Shown piece after piece: positions 1 through 7,812 of a stretch of DNA of 23,356 bases. The stretch covers positions 1-23,356 of the forward strand of contig URQX01000014.1 in NCBI GenBank assembly GCA_900550175.1. The letters run 5' to 3'. Under the pieces are notes generated by a model. The model did not search any database. It was not told where the DNA came from and saw only the letters and a program-made list of their open reading frames with translations. How positions within the stretch are numbered: position 1 is the first letter of the stretch; every line of letters starts with the position of its first letter. The translations under genes were made by a program, and so were the position numbers. The stretch comes from an uncultured Veillonella sp. Its GTDB lineage: Bacteria > Bacillota > Negativicutes > Veillonellales > Veillonellaceae.

Positions 1-3000
1 CAGTGTTGCCTGCATCAATACCAGAGCCTTCTACCTTAACAGTATGTGTACCATCTGTAGCAGTAACGCCAGTAGATGCTACCGTTGTAGTATTCTTGCC
101 ATCTGTGGTGGATAATCCATCTTTTGTCATGGACGTTGTTTTACCTGCACCATCGGTAATGGTAGAGGATGTCCCTGTTACGGTTTGTGTATTGCCCGCA
201 CCGTCAGTGTAAGTAGCAGATGTTAAACCTGTTAACGCTTTTGCCAATCTAACATTTAATCTACCAGCACCATCGGATACAACGCCAATATTACCAGTTG
301 TTAAGTCAGCTGGTGTTGTTACTCCACCTTTAATAGATAATACTTCACCATGTTTACGAACAGAGGTTGTGCCTGTATCACCATCAAATTTGTGTTCTGC
401 ATCAGCTAATGCTTGTGCATTATTAGTATTTGCTTTTGTAACAGCTTCATTAATCGCTTTCGCTACATTTTGTGTTGTGGCTACGCCATCTTTACCGGCT
501 ATAGTACCTTGTGTAGATCCTGCAGCACCTACGTTACCAGTGGCATCATCAAGAACTAGCTTGCCTTCTTCTACATTGACTGTATATGTTTTTACACCGC
601 CTGTAGTAGCATCAGATACTGTTGCTAAACCAGTTCCAGCCACCTTAACTGCATCTTGGGCAGCATTGACCGCCACGGCTTTCACAGCATTTTCAGATAC
701 GGCTACTTCATAGGTTTCATTCTTAGCGGTACCAGTTTGGCCTGTTACCGTTGCTAAGTTGTTATCGCCAGTCAATGTTTTAGCCACTACTTTTTCCGTA
801 GAGCTTGCTGCTGTTTGTGCATTAGCAATAGCCGTCTCCATTTGACCTTTACTTACAGCAGAATCGGCACCTGTACCGTCGGCAATTCCTTTAATTTCTT
901 TACCGCCCGCATTAATACCATTTGTTTTATCGATAGTAATACCACCAAGTGTTACTTTATCGAAGGATACGTTTTTCGCAGTACCAATCGTAATGTTGCG
1001 ACCCGTATTCGTAACAGCTACATTATCGCCATTAATGAAGTTTACAGTTTCTCCACCTGCTACAGCAGTATTATTGCTACCATTGGTAGATACATTCCAT
1101 GTAGATGCCGTTTTAGCAAGGTCTTTAATATGAGTATCACCAGCTGTAGATAAATTAGATAAATCTTTATTAGCCGCATTTGCTGCTTGTGCCACAGCAT
1201 CTTTTAGTTTTTGTGTAGACGCTACAGATACATTAGCGCCACTAGCAGATGTACTAATTAAAGCATCACTACCACTTTCACCATTAATATTAAACTTGAT
1301 ACCACTAGCTGAGTTTAAAGCTTGACCTGTAGTAGAACCAGATTGAGCTGCTAATGTAATAGTATTTTTACCTAATTCACTAGTAGAATCAGCGACAGCC
1401 TTAACCGCTGCATCCATTTGGCTTTTATTAACCGCATCATTACCAGCTACAGCTTGGCTTACGCCAGAAATAACTTTATTTCCAGCATTAATACCTGTAG
1501 ATGTTACAGATGGACCACCTGAAATTGTTAATCCATTAGTATTCAAAGTACTATTTCCAGTTTTGATACTTTTACCAGAAACCTCACCAGTTGTACCATT
1601 CAAAACGATCTGATTCGTACCAGAACCTACTGTTACAGCATCAGCTGTAAGCTGACTAGTTGTCCCAACAGTGATCGTTGTACCAGTTTGTGTCAATGCA
1701 ATATTGTTACCATTTTGCAAAGTAACCTTAGCACCACCAGCAACCTTTTGAGCTGCTCCGGTATTAACCGCTAAATTCCATGCAGAACCTTCTTTAGCTT
1801 TATTAATAGCAGTTGCTACATTTTGAGCCGTTGCCAACCCATCAGCACCAGATAGAGACGCCGTTCCTGAAGCATCACTTTGAATTGTACCTTTTGTAGT
1901 ATTAATAGTAACCGTATTACCAGTCATAGAGGTAGTAATATAAGAGCCACTAGCTCCCTTAACATTAAAATCTACATTACTATTGTTTAATGATTGACTA
2001 GAACGCGTACCACTATCCGCACCTAATGAAATAGTACGTTTTACAGCTGTTTCAGAATCAGTAATAGATTTTTTAGTAGCTGCATTTAAATCATAAGTAA
2101 CCTGTCCATTGGTCCCTACTGTAGCTACTGTGGATGTGCCATTAGTAAAATTAAGTCCATCGGATAATTTAACACTATTAGCTGTACTGCCATTAGCTTT
2201 ATAAGTAATTTTTTGATCCGCATTGGCTTGATTAATGGCTTCTGCTACATTTTTAGCATCGGCCATACCAACACTAGCAGTTGCAGTACCATTTGAAACA
2301 GTAATATCTTTTTTAACGCCCTTAACAGTTACACCTTGGTTCGCTGCAGTTGTTGTTACATATGTTGTATCACCTGTAACAGCTAGCTTACTATTTGCTA
2401 AATTAACATCACCACTGGAACTGTTATCACCAGTAAAAGCTAAATTAACACTCTTAAGTTGAGCTACGTTAACAGCATCTGTATCCTTTGTACCAGCTGC
2501 AAGACCTGTCATTTGACGTGTATTAGTACCATCGCCAATGGAAACAGCACCCCAAGTACTTGTCAACGTATTTCCAGTTAACCCAGCATATTTATTTGTA
2601 CGATTTGCATTAGCATCATATCCAGATACACCCGAAGCTGTATCTGCTTTAGAATATGTACCTAATGCGACACCTCTTGCTACAGTAGCTTCTGAACCGC
2701 CACCAATTGCTATTGCATACTCTTGGCTCGCAACGGAGCTCATACCAATAGCAGTAGCAAATGTAGCTGAAGCTGTACTTTGTGGACCTAATGCTGTTGC
2801 AGATGCCCCTGTAGCCTTACTTGTTTTACCTAATGCTACAGCATTAAGTAAACTAGCTTCTGCGTCTTGCCCAATGGCAATTGTATCACCATTTTTCGCT
2901 TTTGCACTTTTACCTAATGCAATGGAATCTCCACCAGTGGCTTGCGATGATGAACCTATAGACACCGCATCACCACCACTTGCAACAGTATTCTTACCTA

Positions 3001-3598
3001 TCGCTACAGAAGTATCTCCACTAGATGTAGCGGACTCGCCTAATGCCACAGAACTAGTCCCACTAGATGCAGAGTTAAAACCTCCTGCATAGGAGTTAGC
3101 CCCTGTAGCTTTAGCATTAGCGCCAACAGCTACAGCTATTTGACCTGAGGCAGCTGCTCGTTCGCCTAATGCCATTCCATGAATTGCCGAGACATCAGCT
3201 TGATAACCAATCGCAATTCCATAGTCCTGACTTGATTTTGCTTCACGCCCTACTGACACATTATATGAACCCTTAGCCCAAGCTCTAGTACCTAGTGCAA
3301 GTGCCGAATTTCCTTCTGCATACGATCCAGTACCTACTGCAACAGATGGGTTAACCACGCCACCAACGGTAGTACCCCATGCTTTGCTATCATAGCCAAT
3401 CGCTACTGACGCTTGTGAGCCCGTACCGTTTTCATTTATAGCTTGTACATTTGTAATGCTAACTGTTTGCATCGCTAAAGTAGCCAAAATACTCGCTACA
3501 ATAATTTTCTTTTTCCCTGTTGTATTTTTGGCAATTTCCGATACGACTACATAGCATTGTTTACTTTTAGACCAAACAACCTTAAAGATCTTATTCAT
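1..3598 (-). CDS. Trimeric autotransporter adhesin (YadA/Hep_Hag family), N-terminal part
   Basis: This is the start of a large surface adhesin that would trimerise in the outer membrane. 1,199 codons are visible and the frame is still open at position 1, so the C-terminal beta-barrel lies outside the window. Residues 1-53 form an extended (ESPR-type) signal peptide: MNKIFKVVWSKSKQCYVVVS, then a lysine patch, a hydrophobic core and a likely cut after VQA. Residues 60-360 are left-handed beta-roll head repeats with recurring ALG/AIG turns. A neck (DAVNVAQLK) follows near residue 375. The stalk contains two GINAG neck modules (near 1,490 and 910) and two related modules starting at WN (near 1,780 and 1,095). 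Two ATGs are adjacent (3601 and 3598). The second lies 6 nt from AAAGGAG and restores the usual MNKIF start, so it was chosen. Family assignment is firm; the ligand cannot be told. Confidence 0.95.
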   Translation of the reverse strand, partial: MNKIFKVVWSKSKQCYVVVSEIAKNTTGKKKIIVASILATLAMQTVSITNVQAINENGTGSQASVAIGYDSKAWGTTVGGVVNPSVAVGTGSYAEGNSALALGTRAWAKGSYNVSVGREAKSSQDYGIAIGYQADVSAIHGMALGERAAASGQIAVAVGANAKATGANSYAGGFNSASSGTSSVALGESATSSGDTSVAIGKNTVASGGDAVSIGSSSQATGGDSIALGKSAKAKNGDTIAIGQDAEASLLNAVALGKTSKATGASATALGPQSTASATFATAIGMSSVASQEYAIAIGGGSEATVARGVALGTYSKADTASGVSGYDANANRTNKYAGLTGNTLTSTWGAVSIGDGTNTRQMTGLAAGTKDTDAVNVAQLKSVNLAFTGDNSSSGDVNLANSKLAVTGDTTYVTTTAANQGVTVKGVKKDITVSNGTATASVGMADAKNVAEAINQANADQKITYKANGSTANSVKLSDGLNFTNGTSTVATVGTNGQVTYDLNAATKKSITDSETAVKRTISLGADSGTRSSQSLNNSNVDFNVKGASGSYITTSMTGNTVTINTTKGTIQSDASGTASLSGADGLATAQNVATAINKAKEGSAWNLAVNTGAAQKVAGGAKVTLQNGNNIALTQTGTTITVGTTSQLTADAVTVGSGTNQIVLNGTTGEVSGKSIKTGNSTLNTNGLTISGGPSVTSTGINAGNKVISGVSQAVAGNDAVNKSQMDAAVKAVADSTSELGKNTITLAAQSGSTTGQALNSASGIKFNINGESGSDALISTSASGANVSVASTQKLKDAVAQAANAANKDLSNLSTAGDTHIKDLAKTASTWNVSTNGSNNTAVAGGETVNFINGDNVAVTNTGRNITIGTAKNVSFDKVTLGGITIDKTNGINAGGKEIKGIADGTGADSAVSKGQMETAIANAQTAASSTEKVVAKTLTGDNNLATVTGQTGTAKNETYEVAVSENAVKAVAVNAAQDAVKVAGTGLATVSDATTGGVKTYTVNVEEGKLVLDDATGNVGAAGSTQGTIAGKDGVATTQNVAKAINEAVTKANTNNAQALADAEHKFDGDTGTTSVRKHGEVLSIKGGVTTPADLTTGNIGVVSDGAGRLNVRLAKALTGLTSATYTDGAGNTQTVTGTSSTITDGAGKTTSMTKDGLSTTDGKNTTTVASTGVTATDGTHTVKVEGSGIDAGNT

Positions 3599-3644
3599 CA
3601 TGTTCTCCTTTAATAACTAACACTCTCAAACACATGATTTTTTC

Positions 3645-3673
3645 AGTATTTTATACTTTCATCTTTATGACAA
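3645..3673 (-). promoter_or_regulatory. Possible sigma-70 promoter of the adhesin
   Basis: On the minus strand TTGTCA (3668-3673) and AATACT (3645-3650) are 17 nt apart, about 45 nt before the adhesin start. The -35 match is good and the -10 match is partial, so this is a candidate only. Confidence 0.35.
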
Positions 3674-4040
3674 TTTCTTCGATATAATTATCTCACCCAT
3701 AAAGTCGACTTCATAATTTTATCATGTTAGTTCTTTTATTCTCAACTATTTTTTACGATTATAAAAATTTTTATGCGCCCATCGAGAGGTTTTAATTCCC
3801 TACAAAATCAATATTTTATTAATATTTTATTATTCTCGACGTGTTTTTACACAAGTAAACTTGTATTTTAATTCAATATAACCACAAACAACCCTTCTCC
3901 TTTATTTTATTTTCGATTTATATTCTCATTTACTAGTTCATCTTATTTTTAAACTTTATCTTTTATTAATCTTTATCAACCAATACGATATACTTTTTAT
4001 ATTTAAGAGAATTTAACTGCATTTTACTTAAATCTATGCG
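3674..4040. other. AT-rich intergenic region without a recognisable gene
   Basis: This stretch of roughly 370 bases is very AT-rich and stop-dense in all frames. It contains short T-rich runs and a 10-bp palindrome AAGTCGACTT (near 3,702). I see no coding sequence, RNA gene or ordered repeat. Confidence 0.6.
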
Positions 4041-4081
4041 TAAAAAAAAAGACGCTTTATATTACATAAAACGTCTTTTTT
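4041..4081 (-). terminator. Intrinsic terminator after the thiC remnant
   Basis: The arms AAAAAAGACG (4045-4054) and CGTCTTTTTT (4072-4081) pair, with further TTTAT/ATAAA pairing inside after one mismatch. Read on the minus strand it ends in a long U-run. It lies downstream of the thiC remnant and upstream of the adhesin, so it would insulate the adhesin. T-runs on both sides would let it work in either direction. Confidence 0.75.
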
Positions 4082-4144
4082 GTATATTAAGTAAATAATA
4101 ATACAAAGCTAAAGTAGTATATTTCTATATTTATTAACCATAAA

Positions 4145-4465
4145 ATGTGACTCATCACCAAAATATAAAAAGCATCATACAATAAATTTTACAATTTTAT
4201 TATTACGATTTTTCATATTAGTTTGAATTTGATTAAGAGGTACATGACCAGGCCCTTCAATCATAGCTTGCACACCATATTGTTTCGCTCGTTTTGCTAA
4301 TTCACCCAATCTCACTAGCTCTTCAATTTGACAGACATCAGTAGCATCCGCTAAGCAACCTGGGCGACAGAACTCCCCTAATGACACTATCATAAATAGG
4401 AACAGTGCCAATCATGACGGGTGACGTTTCAATTAACTTACGTCTAAAGATACGTGTAAATACAT
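4145..4465 (-). pseudogene. thiC: thiC remnant (phosphomethylpyrimidine synthase), internally deleted and frameshifted
   Basis: ThiC makes the pyrimidine moiety of thiamine. Two ThiC blocks survive in different frames. One reads RRKLIETSPVMIGTVPIYD (about 4446-4390), from the first half of the protein. The other, from about 4387, reads SLG, then RPGCLADATD, a QIEELVRLGELAKRA helix and EGPGHVPLNQI. In intact ThiC these are separated by roughly 80 residues, so an internal segment is missing and the frame shifts at the join. Past 4195 a weak trace (DAFYIL, matching APFYVLG) appears in another frame and is followed by stops. The N-terminus, the radical-SAM cysteine motif and the C-terminus are absent. 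The only long open frame would need a TTG start without a ribosome site. The gene is dead, although its TPP riboswitch is still present upstream. Confidence 0.9.
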
Positions 4466-4481
4466 ATATAGCTAGGTATGC

Positions 4482-4515
4482 AAAAACGGGTATCGATACT
4501 ATGATCGATACCCGT
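4482..4515 (-). terminator. Expression-platform terminator of the TPP riboswitch
   Basis: A perfect 12-bp stem, ACGGGTATCGAT with ATCGATACCCGT (4486-4497/4504-4515), has a 6-nt loop and on the minus strand is followed by TTTTTG. It lies about 15 nt after the aptamer, as expected for transcriptional control by TPP. Confidence 0.88.
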
Positions 4516-4527
4516 ATTAAGTATTAG

Positions 4528-4618
4528 CGTGCTTCCTACGCGGGCATGATCCCGATCAGGTAATAAAGGTCAGGTGCTCGCAGCCCTTTCTCAGCCTATA
4601 TAATAGGCTCCCTTGCAT
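4528..4618 (-). promoter_or_regulatory. TPP riboswitch (THI element)
   Basis: On the minus strand the conserved THI-box blocks occur in order: GGGAGCC, then GGCTGAGAAAGGGCTGCGAG, ACCTGACC, ACCTGATCGGGATCATGCC, and GCGTAGGAAGCA. CUGAGA and the GAUC...AUGCC core are the pyrimidine-sensing and pyrophosphate-sensing parts of the aptamer. A P1 stem can form between TGC (4615-4617) and GCA (4530-4532). A terminator follows directly. The aptamer looks intact although the thiC it should control is broken. Confidence 0.95.
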
Positions 4619-4641
4619 ACTCACTATATAATTATGCTTTT

Positions 4642-4669
4642 ATATTACTACTTTATTCAGATTTGTCAA
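4642..4669 (-). promoter_or_regulatory. Promoter of the TPP riboswitch transcript
   Basis: TTGACA (4664-4669) and TAATAT (4642-4647) are 16 nt apart on the minus strand. Transcription would start about 20 nt before the aptamer. The -35 box begins only 6 nt after the clpL stop codon, so clpL abuts the old thiC promoter. Confidence 0.7.
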
Positions 4670-4675
4670 TGCAAA

Positions 4676-6865
4676 TTAGTTGTCTTTATTTTCTGCATCA
4701 TTTGCATCTGTATCTTGTGCTTGTGCTTGATCTTGAGTCTTATTAGCATCAACGTCTTTATCGCTGATAACAATGTGACCATCTACAACATCAGCAAGCA
4801 AGTGTTTAGCATCAATATGATCCAAATAGAAATCAGTTACATTATCGCGGATTTCAGATTCGATAACACGACGTAATGGACGAGCGCCCATAGTTTTATC
4901 ATAACCTTGTTCCATTAATAATTCTTTAGCTGCTTCAGTTACATCAAGAGTGATTTCTTTTTTAGCTAAGGTTTTATTTACTTGATCAAGCATCAAATCT
5001 ACGATTTTCTTCAAGTCTTCTTTTTTCAATTGGTTGAATTCGATAACAGCATTGAAACGGTTCAAGAATTCTGGACGGAAGAATGGAGCGATACGTTCCA
5101 TTACATCAACTTTGTTTTCATCGTCATTATCTTGACCATAACCAAAACCTGCGTTAGATGTAGCAATGATAACAGTGTTTTTGAAGTTTACAGTGTTACC
5201 TTGACCATCTGTTAAGCGACCATCATCCAATACTTGAAGAAGCAATGTAATAACTTGAGGGTCTGCTTTTTCGATTTCGTCGAACAATACGATGGAGTAA
5301 GGATTACGACGAACGCGTTCAGTCAATGTGTTGGAGTTATCTTCGTAACCAACATAACCAGCTGTAGCACCAATCAATTTAGAAACGGCTGTGCGATCAC
5401 TGTATTCGGACATATCCAAGCGGATGATAGCATCTTTGTTGCCGAACATATCGAGTGCTAATTGTTTAGCCAATTCTGTTTTACCAACACCAGTAGGACC
5501 TACGAATAAGAAGCTACCGATTGGACGGTTACCTTCGTCAAAGCCTGCACGGTTACGACGAATAGCTTTAGATACAGCTTCTACAGCTTTATCTTGACCG
5601 ATTACGTGAGCTTGTAAACGAGATTTCATGTCTTTCAAGCGTTCGATATCGGATGCACCCATTTGAGATACAGGGATACCTGTCATTCTTTCAACAGCTT
5701 CAGCTACATCGTTAACTTGAGCCACAACCTTTTGGTTATCAGTGTGTTTGTCGATTTCTTCTTGTAATTTTTGAATACGCATTTTTTCATTAATAGCGGA
5801 TTCGTAATCTTCTTTTTGAGCAAACTCTTCTTGTTTTGCCTTAGCTTCTGCAATATCTGCTTCTAATGTTTTGATATCAGTTACAGGATGTTGGGAAGCC
5901 AAGTGAGCTGCAGTTACGTCGATCAAGTCGATTGCTTTGTCTGGCAAGCTACGTTGAGGGATGTATTGTACGGAATAATCTACAGCTGCTTTCAACACTG
6001 CATCTGGCAATTCAATGTTATGATGCGCTTCGTACAATGGGCGAATGCCTTGTAAAATTTTGAAAGTATCTTCTGGAGATGGTGCATTTACCTTAACTTC
6101 ATTGAAACGACGAGCAAGAGCTGCGTTTTTCATGATTGTGTTACGGTATTCATCTTGTGTTGTAGCACCGATAACAGTCATTTCACCACGGGACAAAGCA
6201 GGTTTCAAGATATCTGCTAAGCCTTTAGAACCTTGACCATCACCTGTGGAACCAGCGCCCAAGATTTGGTGGATTTCATCGAAGAACAAGATAATATTAC
6301 CAGCAGCCTTAACCTCTTTGATAAGGTTTTGGATATTTTCTTCGAAGGAGCCACGATATTGAGTACCAGCTTCCAAACCGGAAATATCGATGGAAATGAT
6401 TTCTTTATTTTTAATAGCTGCAGGAACATCGCCATTAACGATTGCTTGTGCCAAGCCTTCTACGACAGCTGTTTTACCAACACCAGCATCACCTACGAGT
6501 ACAGGATTGTTTTTAGTACGACGTGCAAGGATTTCTGCTGTTTCTTGGATTTCTTTATTACGACCAATAACAGGATCTAGTTTACCATCACGAGCTTGTT
6601 GCGTTAAGTTAGTACCTAACTTAGCAAGGATACCATCTTGTTTCATTTTACCTTGTTGCGCAGCTTGAGCAGCTTGCATTTCTTCATTAGAAGGTAAACG
6701 ACCAGTTTGACGATAGAAAGCAAACTCTTCTGGAGTCACTTCACGACCATTAATTTTATAACGACGGTTTTCTGTGGAATAACCACCCATGTTACCCATC
6801 AATTGATTGAACAAATCATTCATGCTACCGAAATCGCTACCAAAGTTATTAAAGTTGTTGTTCAT
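4676..6865 (-). CDS. clpL: ClpL-type ATP-dependent chaperone/disaggregase
   Basis: This is a 729-residue HSP100 AAA+ protein expected to unfold or disaggregate proteins in the cytosol. It has no Clp_N double domain. Instead it has a short Asn/Gly-rich leader (MNNNFNNFGS, NQLMGNMGGYS) and the NGREVTPEEFA segment typical of ClpL from lactobacilli and streptococci. The first AAA+ module has Walker A GDAGVGKT (125-132) and Walker B ILFFDE (192-197). A charged coiled-coil (about 331-378) is followed by the second module, with Walker A GPTGVGKT (456-463) and Walker B IVLFDE. The C-terminus is an acidic DxD/QAQ-rich tail. I see no ClpP-docking LGF-type loop, which fits ClpP-independent ClpL. The start has a GAGG ribosome site 8 nt upstream. 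A ClpE relationship is possible, but ClpE's N-terminal zinc finger is absent. CtsR-like sites upstream suggest heat control. Confidence 0.92.
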   Translation of the reverse strand: MNNNFNNFGSDFGSMNDLFNQLMGNMGGYSTENRRYKINGREVTPEEFAFYRQTGRLPSNEEMQAAQAAQQGKMKQDGILAKLGTNLTQQARDGKLDPVIGRNKEIQETAEILARRTKNNPVLVGDAGVGKTAVVEGLAQAIVNGDVPAAIKNKEIISIDISGLEAGTQYRGSFEENIQNLIKEVKAAGNIILFFDEIHQILGAGSTGDGQGSKGLADILKPALSRGEMTVIGATTQDEYRNTIMKNAALARRFNEVKVNAPSPEDTFKILQGIRPLYEAHHNIELPDAVLKAAVDYSVQYIPQRSLPDKAIDLIDVTAAHLASQHPVTDIKTLEADIAEAKAKQEEFAQKEDYESAINEKMRIQKLQEEIDKHTDNQKVVAQVNDVAEAVERMTGIPVSQMGASDIERLKDMKSRLQAHVIGQDKAVEAVSKAIRRNRAGFDEGNRPIGSFLFVGPTGVGKTELAKQLALDMFGNKDAIIRLDMSEYSDRTAVSKLIGATAGYVGYEDNSNTLTERVRRNPYSIVLFDEIEKADPQVITLLLQVLDDGRLTDGQGNTVNFKNTVIIATSNAGFGYGQDNDDENKVDVMERIAPFFRPEFLNRFNAVIEFNQLKKEDLKKIVDLMLDQVNKTLAKKEITLDVTEAAKELLMEQGYDKTMGARPLRRVIESEIRDNVTDFYLDHIDAKHLLADVVDGHIVISDKDVDANKTQDQAQAQDTDANDAENKDN

Positions 6866-7012
6866 ATAAATTACCTCACTTTTTTACTACAAGTATATCT
6901 ATTTGACCTTTTAAATCTATTTAATTTCTTGCTTTATTTCTAGGTTTCTTCAACCTTATGACATTATAATAATCTGACTAAGTCAAAAAGTCAATAGGTC
7001 AAAGATAAAATT

Positions 7013-7029
7013 TTTGACTTTTTTTGACT
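7013..7029 (-). promoter_or_regulatory. CtsR-type operator upstream of clpL
   Basis: On the minus strand the sequence reads AGTCAAA-AAA-AGTCAAA, an exact match to the CtsR heptad direct repeat (A/G)GTCAAA NAN (A/G)GTCAAA. It lies about 150 nt before the clpL start. CtsR is known to repress clp genes in Gram-positive bacteria. Whether this host encodes CtsR cannot be seen here, and the A/T-rich composition makes a chance match less improbable. Confidence 0.6.
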
Positions 7030-7132
7030 TTTTATTTAACTAATTTGATTTATACCCCAAGAATATAGATAAATACTGAATTTTCAGGAGATAATTAACT
7101 TTAAACTTTTAGGTTATTTATTATAAATCAGA

Positions 7133-7162
7133 TTGTTTATATTGATTTGTTCCCTATATAAT
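7133..7162 (+). promoter_or_regulatory. Promoter candidate for the small ORF/doc remnant
   Basis: TTGTTT (7133-7138) and a perfect TATAAT (7157-7162) are 18 nt apart on the plus strand. Two GTCAAA motifs lie just downstream of the predicted start site, before the ribosome site at 7211. Confidence 0.5.
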
Positions 7163-7224
7163 AGATATAAAAGTCAAATATATAAGAAATACAAAAGTCA
7201 AAATACAGCAAAGGAGTTTAATCT

Positions 7225-7308
7225 ATGATGCCAAAAGATCAGAGAATTGCCGACCACCAAATAAACCATGAATCCTCCATCATTACCAGTGATAGTAACA
7301 AAGATTAA
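7225..7308 (+). CDS. 27-codon ORF with a strong ribosome site, possibly the broken front of a toxin-antitoxin locus
   Basis: AAAGGAG precedes paired ATG codons (7225, 7228) by 7-10 nt. The frame encodes 27 hydrophilic residues (MMPKDQRIADHQINHESSII, then TSDSNKD) and stops at TAA. I recognise no family. The promoter and ribosome site are good, but the product is very short and lies directly before a Doc gene that has lost its front. It is probably what remains of an upstream gene, perhaps the antitoxin, cut by the event that truncated doc. It could equally be a short leader or non-functional. Confidence 0.35.
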   Translation: MMPKDQRIADHQINHESSIITSDSNKD

Positions 7309-7345
7309 AAAAAGAGGATACAAGACATCTCACAACAAGTATTAA

Positions 7346-7669
7346 AGCGTAATTAGAAACGAAAATCTTTTAGCGTCAGCTGTAAATACCCCATTTCAAA
7401 CCTTTATGGGAAACGACTTATATCCATCACTCTATAATAAAGCAGCACAATTATGCTATGGTATCGCCAATAATCATCCTTTTATAGATGGGAACAAACG
7501 AACTGCACTTCATAGTATGTATGTGTATCTTATTATCAATGGTTTTGATATTACTGCTTCACAACAAGACGTTGAAAATCTGATTATTAATGTTGCCGCT
7601 GGAAATATAACAAATACAGAACTAGCATATTGGTTAAAGGTAAATACGAAAGAAATAACTAGAAATTAA
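7346..7669 (+). pseudogene. 5'-truncated Doc/Fic family toxin gene
   Basis: The frame opens after a TAA at 7343. It reads IRNENLLASAVNTPFQTFMG, then DLYPSLYNKAAQL, the Fic motif HPFIDGNKRTA and a complete C-terminal helix region to the stop at 7667-7669. This is the death-on-curing (Doc, Fic fold) family, whose members AMPylate or phosphorylate targets such as EF-Tu and are paired with an antitoxin. Family members normally carry about 35-40 residues before the conserved G-I-R. Here homology begins exactly at I-R and no start codon precedes it in frame. An ATG at 7406 lies inside the conserved domain and has no ribosome site. The active-site motif is intact but the first helices are missing, so the gene is probably inactive. 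Confidence 0.8.
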
Positions 7670-7758
7670 CTCTATTGAGAGAATTTAGAGTTCCTATAAA
7701 TTAATATATCTTCTAATATGTCTAATTGAAGTATATAAGAGACACTATCGTTACAACA

Positions 7759-7791
7759 AAAAAGGTGAATGGAATCTCCATTCACCTTTTT
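7759..7791. terminator. Bidirectional intrinsic terminator
   Basis: AAAAAGGTGAATGGA (7759-7773) pairs perfectly with TCCATTCACCTTTTT (7777-7791). It has U-runs in both directions and lies between the converging doc remnant (plus) and the GNAT gene (minus). Confidence 0.88.
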
Positions 7792-7812
7792 AAGTATAAA
7801 TTTTAATGCTAA

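Larger units (their letters stand above)
6981..7202. repeat. Cluster of GTCAA(A) motifs between clpL and the divergent toxin-like locus
   Basis: GTCAAA or GTCAAT occurs on the plus strand at 6982, 6990, 6998, 7173 and 7197, and on the minus strand within 7013-7019 and 7023-7029. A further GGTCAAA (minus, 6902-6908) lies just before clpL. The first three plus copies have an 8-nt period; the minus pair has a 10-nt period. The two groups face each other and form a loose inverted repeat around 7005-7012. The motif matches the half-site of the heat-shock repressor CtsR. Candidate clpL -10 boxes are TATAAT (6963-6968) and TATACT (6892-6897). Confidence 0.75.

Noticed and set aside
3..3092. Several plus-strand open frames of 69-184 codons across the adhesin region.
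   Set aside because: They are antisense shadows of the adhesin's low-complexity repeats; none has a ribosome site or recognisable domain, and the minus frame is open throughout.
4175..4411. A 78-codon frame in the thiC remnant as a real small protein.
   Set aside because: It needs a TTG start without a ribosome site, begins out of frame with the upstream ThiC block, and ends in unrelated sequence.
6045..6668. Plus-strand frames antisense to clpL.
   Set aside because: They are complementary to the conserved AAA+ coding sequence and carry no start signals or domains.
7406..7669. An 87-residue Doc protein starting at ATG 7406.
   Set aside because: The ATG lies inside a conserved ThrPheMetGly segment of the domain, has no ribosome site, and homology clearly extends upstream of it.
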